From positions 16,086,001 to 16,150,000 of the forward strand of contig CM071596.1 in the NCBI GenBank assembly GCA_036435485.1: a stretch of DNA of 64,000 nt, in the 5' to 3' direction. The notes under the pieces were generated by a model. That model worked only from the letters and a program-made list of their open reading frames with translations, was not told where the DNA came from and did not search any database. The stretch is from Saposhnikovia divaricata (Eukaryota > Streptophyta > Magnoliopsida > Apiales > Apiaceae). Position numbers and translations under genes: made by a program. Shown one piece after another: positions 45,428 through 56,926 of this stretch (its first letter is position 1; each line of letters begins with the position of its first letter).

Positions 45428-46378
45428 ATGGCTGACAAACGCCCAACTGTCCCCCAGATCTCCATGGAGGAAGCCATGAGGAAGAGGAGCATGGCAAGAA
45501 CCGTCAAAGGTATGCAAAAACTCAAGCCTCCTCAATATGTTGATCATCGATTCGAGTCTTTATTAGAATTGTTAAACATTATGGGGGAGTCATTCCCCAA
45601 TAGTTCAAGCTTAGATGCCTTTCATTGTCCTTGCAAGTTGAAGAAGAAGGATATTGAGAAAATCAAAAGCAAATATAGCTTCCCAAGTGTAATCAAAGTC
45701 TGCCTTCCAAATCCAGAAGACCGAACTTGCAATTGGCACCCTGAGAGAATTTGCATTTTCATAGGTGCCTTAGAGGCAGGGTTAAGGTTCCCAGTCGACC
45801 CGTTTATTATCAGGTTCCTGACGGAGCTCCAAATTCATCCTTGTCAACTATACCCCAATTTATGAAGGTTACTGATCATCTTCATTATAAGATGTCGCGA
45901 GATGGAGATCCCTTTAACCACGACCATGTTTAGAAGCATCTTCATGATGAAGAATTCATCTGAGTCTAAGCAAAGATGGGTTAGCTTTCAACTTCGAAGT
46001 GGGCTTCCATATATAGTGAATTATTTCTCCCTTCCTGATTCTCATCATTTCTGGGAGAGGGAATTCATCGTTCTGGAATGGGAAGGTGGTGACTGGGGTC
46101 ACTTTTTCGTTAAGAAATTCGGATATGTGGAGGATAGTTCACACTTCGTGTGTGACCTCAACCATCAAGAGTTGATAGATAGAGATAGACTGCTTGCTGA
46201 TGACGGTCGCACTCATTATAAATCCATTTTAACCGAGAAGAAACTTATTAAAGCTGGATTAAGCTTTCTTTCTTTTGAGGGTAATTTTTCTTCGTTATTT
46301 CTTTATAAACTATGTTTGTTCTTATTCCGATATCTTCCTCTTTCATTTTTCAGCTGCCGAGGAGTTAGACAATCTTCC
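45428..46378 (+). pseudogene. Antisense gene of the outer Tat element, exon 1 and start of exon 2
   Basis: It starts at ATG 45428 (MADKRPTVPQISMEEAM). The part FPVDPFIIRFLTELQIHPCQL matches the plant family named putative gypsy-type transposon (Pfam Transposase_28), whose function is unknown. A stop at 45863 and two compensating frame shifts (near 45860 and 45930) disturb it; the downstream part (RWVSFQLRSGLPYIVNYF, WEGGDWGHFFVKKFGY) returns to the original frame. A GT at 46281 and an AG at 46352-46353 define an intron of 73 bp. Exon 2 is cut at 46378 by the inner element and resumes at 55389. The strand is opposite to pol of the outer element. Confidence 0.68.
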
Positions 46379-46821
46379 TGTTGGAAGCCCATCTTCCCAT
46401 TGGGCCGAACATAAGGCCCAATATCAAAACAACCATACGTTCGATCGGCCCATGGTCGGTCGGCCCACATTCGGCCCATCCCATTTTTCTTCAACGGTCA
46501 CATGGACCTCTCACCTTTAATAGATCACAAAGTCACTTTACTTGAGTACGCGGGACAATGAAGAATAATGATGTCTCCTCATCATACCGATCCAGATCGG
46601 ATCCAAGAAGAAAAAAGTGAAACCAAGTCTATAAAAAGAGAAGTACAATTAAACTTCAGACAAGGCGAACACACACAAACACTCTACGTTTTACCTTATT
46701 CTCTCTAAAAACCGATTTACTGATTCTTACACCGAAGGTGAATCGGGGGTCCAATCCCTCGCATTATTCTCATTTTGAAGGTGTAGCCGAACCAAGGCTT
46801 GGCAGAAATTCGGTTATAACA
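46379..46821 (+). repeat. 5' LTR of the inner Tat-like element
   Basis: A TATA box TATAAAAAG is at 46630-46638. It differs from the 3' LTR at about 18 sites by hand count, many of them C/T or G/A. Confidence 0.92.
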
Positions 46822-46835
46822 TTTGGCGCCATTAA
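46822..46835 (+). other. Primer binding site of the inner Tat-like element
   Basis: TTTGGCGCCATTAA follows the LTR directly. TGGCGCC is the usual start of primer sites in Tat and Athila elements, complementary to tRNA 3' ends with GGCGCCA. Confidence 0.6.
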
Positions 46836-46896
46836 AGGTAAGAAGCTGTGATCATCCCTTTATGATGTACCACCGAAATCTTTAAATGACATATAT

Positions 46897-47469
46897 TTGC
46901 GGGGAGAAGCTATCAGAAGAAAGTTAGTATCTATCGGGGGATATAAGGATAAGAGAAATGATAGGAGGGAAGATAGAAGGGAAGACCGAAGAGATCGTGC
47001 CGATGTCAAGAGCAGACTGAATGACACGAGGCCTAACAAAGGGGCTGACCGGAGGCGAGATAGAGATAGTGCGGTATTTACACATCTCAACACGCCTATC
47101 TCGAAGATTCTTCATGAGATTAAGGGTAAGCCAGGTTTCGTTCGACCACCCAGGCTAAAGACCCCCGAAAACAGAAGGAATGAGAACAAATACTGCGATT
47201 ATCATCAGGACAAGGGTCACAACACCGATGAATGCTACCATCTGAAGAAGCTGATCGAAAGGATGATAAGAGATGGTGAGTTAACCCAGTTCGTGGGTGA
47301 TTTAAGAGATAAGATCTATTCAAAAGAAAATAAAAAGGATTATAAAGAAACAGAAGGATCAGAAAAGTACCGAGGCGAAGTTAGAACGATTTCCGGAGGA
47401 ACCATACTTGATCTGGACAGCCCGAAAGAAATATCCCCGGCAAATCTACAGCCTTTGCCAATCAAGTAA
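46897..47469 (+). pseudogene. Gag remnant of the inner Tat-like element
   Basis: Only the C-terminal third of a Tat Gag is left: a basic RREDRREDRRDRAD stretch, then KYCDYHQDKGHNTDECYHLK, the CxxHxxxGHxTxxC-like knuckle typical of Tat/Ogre Gag, then LIERMIRDGELTQFV. The capsid domain that normally precedes it is missing, because the frame begins just 75 bases after the primer site. The frame ends at 47469 and overlaps the protease frame by 62 bases in another phase. Confidence 0.78.
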
Positions 47470-48127
47470 AACCAAGCAACCACTCCCGATCACATTTACG
47501 GAAGATGATTTTGAAGATGTGATATGGCCACACGAAGACCCGCTTGTTATAAACCCAATCATTGGGGAAAACAAGATTTGGAGGGTGTTGATCGATGAAG
47601 GAAGTTCAGTAAACATTCTATACCACCGAACATATTTCAAGATGAATTTAGGAGGCGAACAGCTAGAGCCATGCCACGAAGCACCACTATACGGCTTTGG
47701 TAATCAGCCAGTACCGATCGGAGGAACCATCACGTTCTCGGTCGTGCTGGGGAAAGCCCCTTACACGACGGTTAAAGAAACTAAATTCTATATGGTTCGG
47801 GTGGATAGCCCATATAATGGGATCTTAGGAAGACCAGCCTTATCTTTGTTCCAGGCTGTGTTCTCCATTCCCCACCTAAAATTAAATTTCCCGACTAAAC
47901 ATGGAGTCGGTGAGATGAGAGGCGATCAGAAGGCCGCCCGTATCATTATTTCAGAAGATTTAGAGAAAGATAAGAATGTGGAAATGGCAGAAGCTGGTAA
48001 AAGTAAGAGAAAGGAGAACGATGCTGGGGGCAGCCATCAGTTGCTAAATATAGAACTGGAGAAATTCGGGGCCGATCTGTCCAGTCCAATTGCCAATTCG
48101 AGACCGAAGAGGTGGAGTTGTACGTAG
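47440..48127 (+). pseudogene. Aspartic protease region of the inner Tat-like element
   Basis: LPITFTEDDFEDVIWPHEDP leads to the active-site segment VLIDEGSSVNILYH (about 47590-47630) and the flap and closing ILGRPALS (about 47822-47845). The active site reads D-E-G rather than D-T/S-G; a non-Thr/Ser residue here is common in Tat elements. The frame differs from gag and from reverse transcriptase (next frame starts by 48112), so frameshifts or recoding are needed between them. Confidence 0.78.
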
Positions 48128-50802
48128 GCCAATCTGGAAAAATGATCCAAATAGGCAAAAATATGGAGCCAGAGCTGAAGAAGAAAGTCATCGAATTCAT
48201 TAGGGAATTTCATGACGTATTCGCTTGGAATCCCGAAGACATGTTAGGGTTAGATCCGTCGGTTGCTGAACATTGTCTAAATGTGAAACCCGATGCCCAA
48301 CCCGTGAAACAAAAGAAGCGAAATTTTGCCATGACAGGACAAAAGGTAATTCAAGCCGAAGTTGAAAAATTACTAGAGGCTAAATTCATTGAAGAGATAG
48401 ACTACCCCGATTGGTTGGCAAATGTGGTCGTGGTCAAAAAGTCAAATGGCAAATGGAGAATGTGTGTCGATTACAACGATCTGAATAAGCATTGTCCGAA
48501 GGACCATTATCCTTTACCGAATATCGATCAGCTGATAGATGCAACTTCGGGACATCAAATACTCAGCTTTTTGGATGCTTTTTCTGGATACCATCAAATA
48601 GCCATGAATGCAGAGGATATCCCGAAGACGGTATTCATCACCCCGAATGGCACTTTCGCTTACATCAAAATGCCCTTCGAACTAAAAAACGCAGGGGCTA
48701 CCTTCCAGAAAATGGTGAACAAAGTTTTCAAAAAACAAATCGGTCGGATCATGGAATGTTATATCGATGATATGATCGTCAAATCACTCTTCAAAAATCA
48801 TGTGGACGATCTTAAAGAATGTTTTGAAACACTGAGGAAGAATAACATGAGGATCAATCCGAACAAATGCACATTCAGAGTCAGTAGTGGAAAGTTTTTG
48901 GGCTACATGGTGAGTGCCCGAGGAATTGAGGCGAACCCCGAAAAGAACCAGGCCGTCATTAACATGGAAGCACCAAAAACTATCCGAGATATTCAGAAGT
49001 TAACCGGACAATTAGCAGCCTTGAGAAGGTTCATCTCCCGATCAGCCGAGAAGGCATTGCCATTTTTTGAAGTACTTCGGGGGTCAAAGAATTTCGAATG
49101 GGGGCCGAACTGTCAAAAAGCATTCGAAGAGGTCAAAGAATACTTTGTAAAAGCCCTACTTTTAATGAGACCTGATCCGAAGGAAACTTTACAACTGTAC
49201 TTAGCTGTGAACGACCGAACGCTCGGAGCTATGCTGATCAAAGAGTATGAAGGGAACCAGCATCCGGTCTTCTACATCCTCAAGGATGCGAAAACTAGAT
49301 ATCCAAACATAGAGAAGTTCGCCTATGGGTTGGTGGTGGCCGCCAGAAAGCTAAGGCAGTATTTCCAAGGAAGAACGATCAAAGTTATAACAGACCAACC
49401 CTTGAAAAGAATCTTACAAAGGCCAGAGGCATCGAGCCGAGTAATTGCTTGGGCGATCGAACTGGGGGAACATGATTTGGAGTACGCACCAAGAACTTCG
49501 ATCAAAGCCCAAGCACTTGCAGATTTTATGGTCGAATGCTCGTTCTCCGGGCCAAAGGACTTAGATCTCGAAGAGCAACTAATTAAGGCACCAGGAAAAT
49601 GGAAGTTATTTGTAGATGGGTCAGTCGCCAAGGAGAAATGTGGGGCCGGTTTGATTCTAACAAGCCCCGAAGGATTCGAAATATGCCAGGCTATCAGATT
49701 CACTTTCCCTTTAACAAACAACGAAGCTGAATACGAAGCACTGTTGGCAGGCTTAGACTTGGCAAAAAATTTGGAAGTCAAGCACTTAAGGGCATTCAGG
49801 GACTCAATGCTAGTGGTAAAGCAATTTTCAGGGGAGTACGGACAGAAGGATCCCTGAACAAAAGCCTATGCTCTTAAGGTTCGTGAGCAATCTTTACTGT
49901 TTGAATCATTCGAATTAATCCAAGTAGCAAGAGAAAACAATGGTCGGGCGGATGCTCTATCAAGGTTAGCTTCGGTAGAAACCCAAAATCTTAATGGGTC
50001 AATCTACCTGACCGAAGTAAAGACGCCTTCGATTGATAAAAAACAATGTATAGAAATCCATCAAGGAGTAAACTGGATGACCCCAATTAGGGCATTTCTA
50101 GAAAAGGGTATTTTGCCATTAGACAAGAAGGAAGCTCAGAAAGTCAAATACCGATCGTCTAGTTATACCCTTGTGGGAGGTCGACTATTCAGAAGGTCAG
50201 CCACCCAACCGTTACTCCGATGCCTAAATCACGAAGAGCAAAAGCTCACGTTGGAAACAGTTCACGAGGGCATCTGTGGAGAACATCTAGCAGGGCGATC
50301 ACTTGCTTTCAAAATATTGAGGCAGGGTTTCTTTTGGCCGACCTTAAGAGAAGACGCCACCGAATACGCGAAGAAATGTAGACAGTGCCAGCTATTCAGC
50401 ACTGTGCCGAAGCAGCCACCTGAAGACATGACTTCGGTACTCAACCCAATTCCTTTTGCGATGTGGGCCATAGACATTGTAGGCATTCTACAAACCAGCA
50501 CGAAGCAGGCTAAGTATTGCATTGTCGCCATCGACTACATGACAAAGTGGGTGGAGGCTAGGCCACTTTCGGCTATAACCGAAGAGGCAGCAAAAAAGTT
50601 TATGTTAGAACAGGTCATCTTATGGTTCGGAATCCCGAGAATATGTGTTTCGGACAATGGAACCCAGTTCATCGGAAGTAAATTTATGAAGTTTTTGGAC
50701 CAATTTGGAATCCAACAAAAGTTTAGTTCGGTCGATCACCCGCAGGGCAATGGGGCGATCGAAGCAGCCAATAAAATCATTTTTGACGGAATCAAAAAGT
50801 GA
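48112..50802 (+). pseudogene. Reverse transcriptase, RNase H and integrase core of the inner Tat-like element
   Basis: One frame with a single in-frame TGA at 49855-49857 covers reverse transcriptase (SNGKWRMCVDYNDLNKHCPK, LDAFSGYHQIAM, MPFELKNAGATFQ, catalytic YIDDMIVKS near 48760), first RNase H, a second RNase H-like domain (KLFVDGSVAKEKCGAGLIL, NNEAEYEALLAGL) and the integrase. Two RNase H-type domains in tandem are diagnostic of Tat. The integrase shows the zinc domain (HEGICGEHLAG, CRQCQLF), the core start MWAIDIVG, VSDNGTQF and HPQGNGAIEAAN. It ends at a TGA at 50800-50802. Confidence 0.9.
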
Positions 50803-51361
50803 TTAGGTGAGGCTAAGGGACTCTGGGCCGAAGAGTTACCATATGTTCTTTGGGCCTACCGAACGACGCCAAGATCATCAACCGGCGAAACACCATTATG
50901 TTCTTTGGGCCTACCGAACGACGCCAAGATCATCAACCGGCGAAACACCATTCAGGCTTGTTTTCGGTTCTGACGCTTTAATGCCTGCCGAAGTGGGTCT
51001 AGAGTCTTATCGCACTTTGGTTTTTAATATAGAAACAAATGAGTTCGGTCTACGAGCAAATGTAGATTTAATTGAGGAAGAAAGGGAGGCCGCGCATCAA
51101 AGAAATATTCGATACCAACTCCAGGCCGCACAATACTACGATTCGGATGTCAAGAAGAGGTCTTTCCAAGTAGGGGACATGGTCCTAAGAGAATTAGCAA
51201 CCTCCATGCCAACAAAGCAAGGAAAACTAATGCCAAATTGGGAAGGCGCATATACGGTAATTGATGTGGTTCGGCCGGGTACCTACAAATTTGCTCACTC
51301 GGACGGCAGCCCAATCAAGAATACATGGCATGCGGCTCGTCTTCGTCGTTTTTATCAGTAA
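50803..51361 (+). pseudogene. Integrase C-terminal part of the inner Tat-like element
   Basis: After the TGA the same frame continues with LPYVLWAYRTTPRSSTGETP, then a 55-bp tandem duplication (50843-50897, 50898-50952) shifts the frame by one base. The reading resumes as LVFGSDALMPAEVGLESYRT to NWEGAYTVIDVVRPGTYKF and ends RLRRFYQ at 51361, the normal Tat integrase end. Confidence 0.88.
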
Positions 51362-51613
51362 ACTTACTAGGTACACAATACTCATTTATCGTTAGTATTT
51401 TGTTTTTGTACAAAGAATTTTTAATTCCTTAATAAAGCTTCGACCCATATCAACAATTAATGAAAAATTATGTCCCACCGGATGAAAGTGTCTTAGTATT
51501 TAAGTTGCTTCGACATAGATTAAGGCCGGGAGGAAATATTTTTCATCGACCGAATGGGACCTTAAACATGTTCAAAACCCCTTAAATACTAGGGGCAGAT
51601 AGGTTACGACGAC

Positions 51614-52140
51614 CAAATATGCACAATTATGCTAGGCTGAAGCCAAAGATGCATAAATAAAAATAATTATGCTAAGGCTAAAACCGAAGATGCATAAAAA
51701 TAGACTAATTATGCTAAGGCTAAAGTCAAAGATGCATAAATAAAAATATTTATGCTAAGGCTAAAGCCAAAGATGCATAAATAAAAATAATTATGCTAAG
51801 GCTAAAGCCGAAGATGCATAAAAATAGACTAATTATGCTAAGGCTAAAGCCAGAGATGCATAAATAAAAATATTTATGCTAAGGCTAAAGCCAAAGATGC
51901 ATAAATAAAAATAATTATGCTAAGGCTAAAGCCGAAGATGCATAAAAATATACTAATTATGCTAAGGCTAAAGCCGAAGATGCATAAAAATAGAATAATT
52001 ATGCTACGGCAAAATCTAGCCAAAGATGCATAAATAAAAAAACAAAAATTACGCTAAGGCCGAAGTCAAAGATGCATAAAAAAGTAATTATGCTAAGACT
52101 GAAGCCGAAGATACATAAAAATATAATGACATGATACCAA
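51614..52140 (+). repeat. Tandem array of about 12 units of 41-43 bp in the 3' UTR of the inner element
   Basis: The unit carries AATTATGCTAAGGCTAAAGC and GAAGATGCATAAAAAT. Units 3-5 and 6-8 repeat as trimers by their ends (AAATAAAAAT, AAATAAAAAT, AAAATAGACT), a small higher-order period of about 124 bp. Hypervariable 3' UTR tandem repeats are known in Tat elements and have seeded satellites. Confidence 0.92.
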
Positions 52141-52253
52141 ATATGCATAAAAATGGATCAAGTCAAATTTAAAGAAGCCCGAAAGCCAGAATATCATGCC
52201 CACAGGCAAAGTTAAGAGTTACAAGCCCGAAGGCTACCAAAATAAAAGAAAAA

Positions 52254-54031
52254 CTACAAGGCCTCATCAGAAAGAGGTTCATCTTCGCCCGAAGAGACAT
52301 CCGGAGGTTCATTAGATTTGGGCCGACCAACTGGATCTATCATACCAAGCTCGGCATCAAGTAATTGAGTATGATCAAAACCAAGGGAATGTGCCTTAAC
52401 CACGGCATCATCATACCCCATCTGGTAGCACCTCTCTTCGGTCCGATCGAGCAGCCTCTGCAACTTCCGAGCGCTCTTCCTCGTAGTTTTGAGCTGTTTG
52501 TTCCTTCAGTCTACGCGCTTTTTCCAGATATCCAAATCCTTCAGCTTCTCCTTAAGGATGTCATTTTCTCTCTTCAAAGCCTCAGCTTGACCGGTGACCC
52601 TTTCAAGATCATTCGTAGAATTCCGAAGGTCTTCTTCGGCCTTAACCGCTCGTACCTCCAGCTGATTAACTTGCTTCAACCTGGCTTGCATGCCCTCGAC
52701 CCGTTCGGTCACCACAGCCGACCACGAGGCACCCTGAAAACAAACAAAGAAAAAAGTTAAAAGCTGAAGAATGACATATAATAAAAAGGAAAGCTTACCA
52801 TAGATAGGAAAGCCATCATCTCAGTACAAGCCTGGAGGTCGTTCGCCTTATCATAAGTCGGTCGGTCTGCGGGAAGAATGAGACCCCTGCAAAGATCGGG
52901 ACCTATAATTGTGGACGAGTGTGGAGCTGGTTCAACGATCCTGTCAGTCTCCAGAACTCCCCATTGAGGAGAATAAACCTTCAGAACCTCACCGTTCGTC
53001 CGAATCCTTTTCCTAGGTTCAACCGAAGTGATCGGATTAGCTCCTATTGACCCCGTTTCTCGAGGAGTCGAAGCAGGTGAAGAGACGACCAGGCTCCCTT
53101 CCACCTGCTCCGAAGTCACTTTCCCAATGGCTGGAATAGAGGCGTCCACAGCTGCAATAGCCGTTGCAGCAGCTTCGGCCACCTTCTTACGCTTTCGCTC
53201 CAAAATTTCTTCTCGAGAAGCCACTGCACAAAAACAAAGGGATCAAACATAAAACAAAAGGAACACGCAGTTGAGACAGAATAAACAAGGAAAAAAGGAA
53301 AGAATATTACCACTACCCCAAAGATCGAGCAACCAGTCATTATCCCGATTGTCCGTTAGAAGAACCCTATCCATATTAAATTTACGGAGAAGGCTATAAT
53401 CATGCTTATCCGCCTCCAAAGGATCTGAAAATCTCAATTTCGATGGATCGACCTCTTTCCATACACCGAACTTCTCCATCCTTAGGCCCGAAACAAACAC
53501 CCACCTGATGTGAGTTTCTTTGTTGCTCGAATGTGTTTGTGGCCAGTCGGCTCGGCCATTCCTACGGGAGATGGTATAGAAACCCTTACTCTTCGAGTTC
53601 CTACGAAACTCATAGTGAAGCAAAAAGAGACTCGTTCTTGGTGTTATCTCACACGCCAAACATCGGGCCTGGAAGGCGTTTATGTGTATAAAACTGTTCG
53701 GATCTAGTTGTCCTAGGGCGATCCCGGTCTGTTTCAATATGCTTTTGAGAATATGAAGCATAGGCAATCGAAAGCCGCATTTAAACGTTGCTTCAGATAT
53801 GCCCGTAGCTCGACCTCCTCCTTCGCAAAACACGGGAACCTCGGGGTTGTGCCAAATCCTATCATTCTTCCTAGGAGCAAAAAAGTACCATATGTACTTA
53901 TCTATGAGATAATACGATGTGTATGACCCAATATCATCTTCGGTCAGTTTAGATCTTAAATTGGCGATCGGATATAACTCGGCATCACTAAAGAGATTTT
54001 TCTGACCCGCATCTTCGGTCGACCGATCCAT
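52254..54031 (-). pseudogene. Antisense three-exon gene of the inner Tat-like element
   Basis: From ATG 54031 (MDRSTEDAGQKNLFSDAEL) I read exon 1 to 53311, exon 2 53223-52799 and exon 3 from 52733, joined in phase by GT/AG sites. Exon 1 holds the Transposase_28-like core (CGFRLPMLHILKSILKQTGI, LGQLDPNSF, then RTSLFLLHYEFRR, IRWVFVSGL). Exon 2 begins with a basic ILERKRKKVAE segment, exon 3 is predicted coiled coil (LEVRAVKAEEDL, LKRENDILKEKLKDL). A TGA at 52506-52508 would end the protein at about 457 residues; the frame stays open beyond it to 52254 with an acidic tail. The strand is opposite to pol, which fits the additional antisense ORF of Retand-type elements. The function is unknown. 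An acceptor-like CAG just upstream of the ATG suggests a 5' UTR intron. Confidence 0.72.
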
Positions 54032-54940
54032 GTCCCTGCATTCGGAAATGAAGAGACATTAACCATGGACTCGGACAGCAATAAAAGATGATAGAAATTA
54101 ACAGACCGAGTACAGCGGGCCAAGATCGGTCGGAGACAATTCCATGACCTAAGGCAAAGAAAATCGAAGGCCTAAAATCTACGGTCAAAAGATTGGGACA
54201 GCCCAAAGGAAGTTATCTAGACCCAAAAATCCCGAAGGCCATTTTTGTCCTAGATCATTTTTAGATAAACCCCAAGAACCCCGGAAAAATTTTTTCTCCC
54301 AGGCAAAATTAACAAAATTAAAGCAGTAAAAGGGGCACAAACATGTATACGTTTTGTTCAAGAAACGCAGGTGAATTCATACATATACATACAGTTATAC
54401 ATACATATACACACGAAATGAACTATGAAGAAACAAAATATGTAAGTCATCGTGTTTGAGAATTACAAAGAATAGAAAGGAAAAAGAACTTACTTGAAGC
54501 AATAAGATCGAGTTCTTGAGGATAGTTCTTGAGGATAGTTCTTTCGAAGATAGGCTGATACCAGAACCGGAGAACCAAGACTTTCCGACGATGAAGCAAT
54601 GGTCCCAATCGTTGGCAGAGGTTTTTTGAAAGTGTTTTTGTTTTATAATCTCTGAGAAGTAATGTGTATATAAAGAAGAAGAAGAATGAATTACAGGGGT
54701 TTAAATAAAAGGGACACGACGCTTGGATCGAGGGCCTTTTCAGATTCAACGGTCAAGATTGATGCGTGAATCTCGAGAATAGACAGTTGTAACCCATAAA
54801 GAGACACGACTTCCCAAGAAATGTCTCGACCTTGTCCATCGACCAACTTATCCAAGCAAGGCGTCTGAAGGGTATATTCCGAAGATGGACCTAGGTTTGA
54901 CATTCGTCCTGAGGATAACTCCGAACGAAGCCCAGGGACA

Positions 54941-55383
54941 TGTTGGAAGCCCATCTTCCCATTGGGCCGAACATAAGGCCCAATATCAAAACAGCCATAC
55001 GTTCGGTCGGCCCATGGTCGGTCGGCCCACATTCGGCCCATCCCATTTTTCTTCAACGGTCACATGGACCTCTCACCTTTAACAGATCACACAGTCACTT
55101 TACTTGAGTATATGGGATAATGAAGAATAATGATGTCTCCTCATCATACCGATCCAGATCGGATCCAAGAAGAAAAAAGTGAAATCAAGTCTATAGAAAG
55201 AGAAGTACAATTAAACTTCAGACAAGGGGAACACACACAAACACTCTACATTTTACCTTATTCTCTCTAAAAACCGATTTACTGATTCTTACACCGGAGG
55301 TGAATCGGTGGTCCAATCCCTCGCATTCCTCTCATTTTGCAGGTGAAGCCGAACCAAGGCTTGGCAGAAATTCGGTTATAACA
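54941..55383 (+). repeat. 3' LTR of the inner Tat-like element
   Basis: It has the same 443-bp length as the 5' LTR and is followed by the duplication CTTCC. The TATA box is changed to TATAGAAAG (55192-55200). Confidence 0.92.
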
Positions 55384-55388
55384 CTTCC

Positions 55389-56527
55389 CGAGAATCGACC
55401 AACTGTTACCAAACGAATGCTGAAGAAAGCAGAAGCATAGTTGAATCCCACTAGCCAAAAGGTTCCTCAGTTCTTAGAGGGATGTTCTAAAGGGGGAAAG
55501 AGGTCGCGGAATGCTGTTGAAGATGCTAGAGTCCCTTTCGTCCCGGACTGGGGTATTTGTGAACAAGATTCTGTCCTGGGCAGTTTTGCCTTGGCCTTGG
55601 CCTGGTCCAAGCTCTCCATAACCCCTCCTGATCTTATGACAGTAACTGCGGGGGACAAAATTGATGAATCCGAGCGCCTTGGGGCCCAAGCCCTCTATCA
55701 GGTGTGTTATTTATTTTTCTGAATTCAATGTCCTCGATTAATTCAATGTACAAATGCCTTAACAAATTTCATGTTTTCAGGCAAATGCCTACTTTCAATC
55801 TGCCTCTCTTCAAGGCCGGGCTTATATGGATGACAATGCCGCACTGCTGAAGGATAAAGCAAGGTTCCAAGAGGAAGTTCAAGACCTGAACTCCGGAATT
55901 GTCCGAGCTGAGGCAAATTGCCAGTCTTATCAAAAGCAACTTCGTTCGCTGGCCAAGAAGAAATCCTCAGAAGCTGACAAGGTGATTGATGCCTACCACA
56001 AGTCGGAAGCTTTTTTGAAGTTTATTGATAACCATGATGATGAGGTGCGACCTTTCAACATGGCAGTTGGATGGGACAAAGTTGTTAGTGCGGTAAGTCA
56101 CAAGTATCCCGCGGTGGTTAACCCGGCGGACTTCCCTTGCCCAACCTGGGCTGCTGATGGCGGAAGCCATGTGGATCTTGCATCAGGCTCTGGGGGTAGT
56201 CACCGATTTTCTGGCTCTGGCTTAAGGAAGGCCGCCCATGCTGCTAACTCTGACTCGAGGTCCTCCCGTTCTCGCGAAAAAAGGGGCATGTCAAAGAGGG
56301 AGGCGACCGTTAGGCAATCTTTTCCCGGCAAACAACTACGAAGGAGGTCCGACTCTACGACCGATACCTCAGATGAAGAAGGGGAAGAGGTGGAAAAAGG
56401 AGAGGAGCAGCCTATGGAGACAGCGGTCGAAGAAGAAGATGACTCTGATGATGGTGGCTCCGGAGAGGAGGAAGAAGAAGAGGAGGAAGAGGGAGAGGAA
56501 GTGGTAGCGGAATCCTCCGAGGAGTAG
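55389..56527 (+). pseudogene. Antisense gene of the outer Tat element, continuation
   Basis: This resumes the gene cut at 46378: taking one CTTCC copy out, the frame crosses the insertion site without a shift. A TAG at 55438-55440 follows soon, then the frame is open to the donor GT at 55702. An intron ends at AG 55779-55780, and the last exon runs 55781-56527. That exon encodes a coiled coil (LLKDKARFQEEVQDLNSG, CQSYQKQLRSLAKKK), a Ser/Arg-rich stretch and a very acidic Glu-rich end. The shared layout with the minus-strand gene at 52254-54031 (core, basic part, coiled coil, acidic end) supports one family. Confidence 0.68.
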
Positions 56528-56926
56528 GTGGCCTTGAATGGCCTTCTTAGCCGCTTGTGGCTTTATCTTTTCAGTTTTCAATCAAGGTCCCTCGGGACTT
56601 AACTTTTATTTGTGGTCTGTAACTTAAACTTTAGCCCTTCGGAGCTTTTTATTTATGCATTTGTTTCCCTTTATTCGTATGTTCATTTATCTTCGGTACT
56701 TGGTCATCAAGGACTTTCACTTATCAAGTTCTAGGTATATAATTGAAATCACAGAATCATAGAATGGAAAAAAATCTTGCATTAATAATTCGAGAATGGG
56801 CTCTGCCCTTACATAAATAATACTACTGTCCTACTCGGGGCATGATACCCTAGAATGGTTTCATCGAACCTTATTTCTACTGTTCATAATGAATAGATAT
56901 AAAGCTAAGTCCTTACATAGGTTAGC

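Larger units (their letters stand above)
46379..55383 (+). mobile_element. Inner Tat/Retand-like Gypsy element with antisense gene
   Basis: Two 443-bp LTRs (46379-46821, 54941-55383) start TGTTGGAAG and end TTATAACA. The exact 5-bp duplication CTTCC flanks them (46374-46378, 55384-55388). Order: primer site, truncated gag, protease, reverse transcriptase, RNase H, integrase (+), tandem repeats, then a three-exon gene on the minus strand before the 3' LTR. That layout is Tat/Retand. Two nonsense codons and a frame-shifting duplication in pol, and loss of the gag N-terminus, make it non-autonomous. Confidence 0.9.

Noticed and set aside
51614..52140. Regular repeats that might suggest a CRISPR array
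   Set aside because: Units are directly adjacent with no unique spacers, and the context is a plant retroelement.
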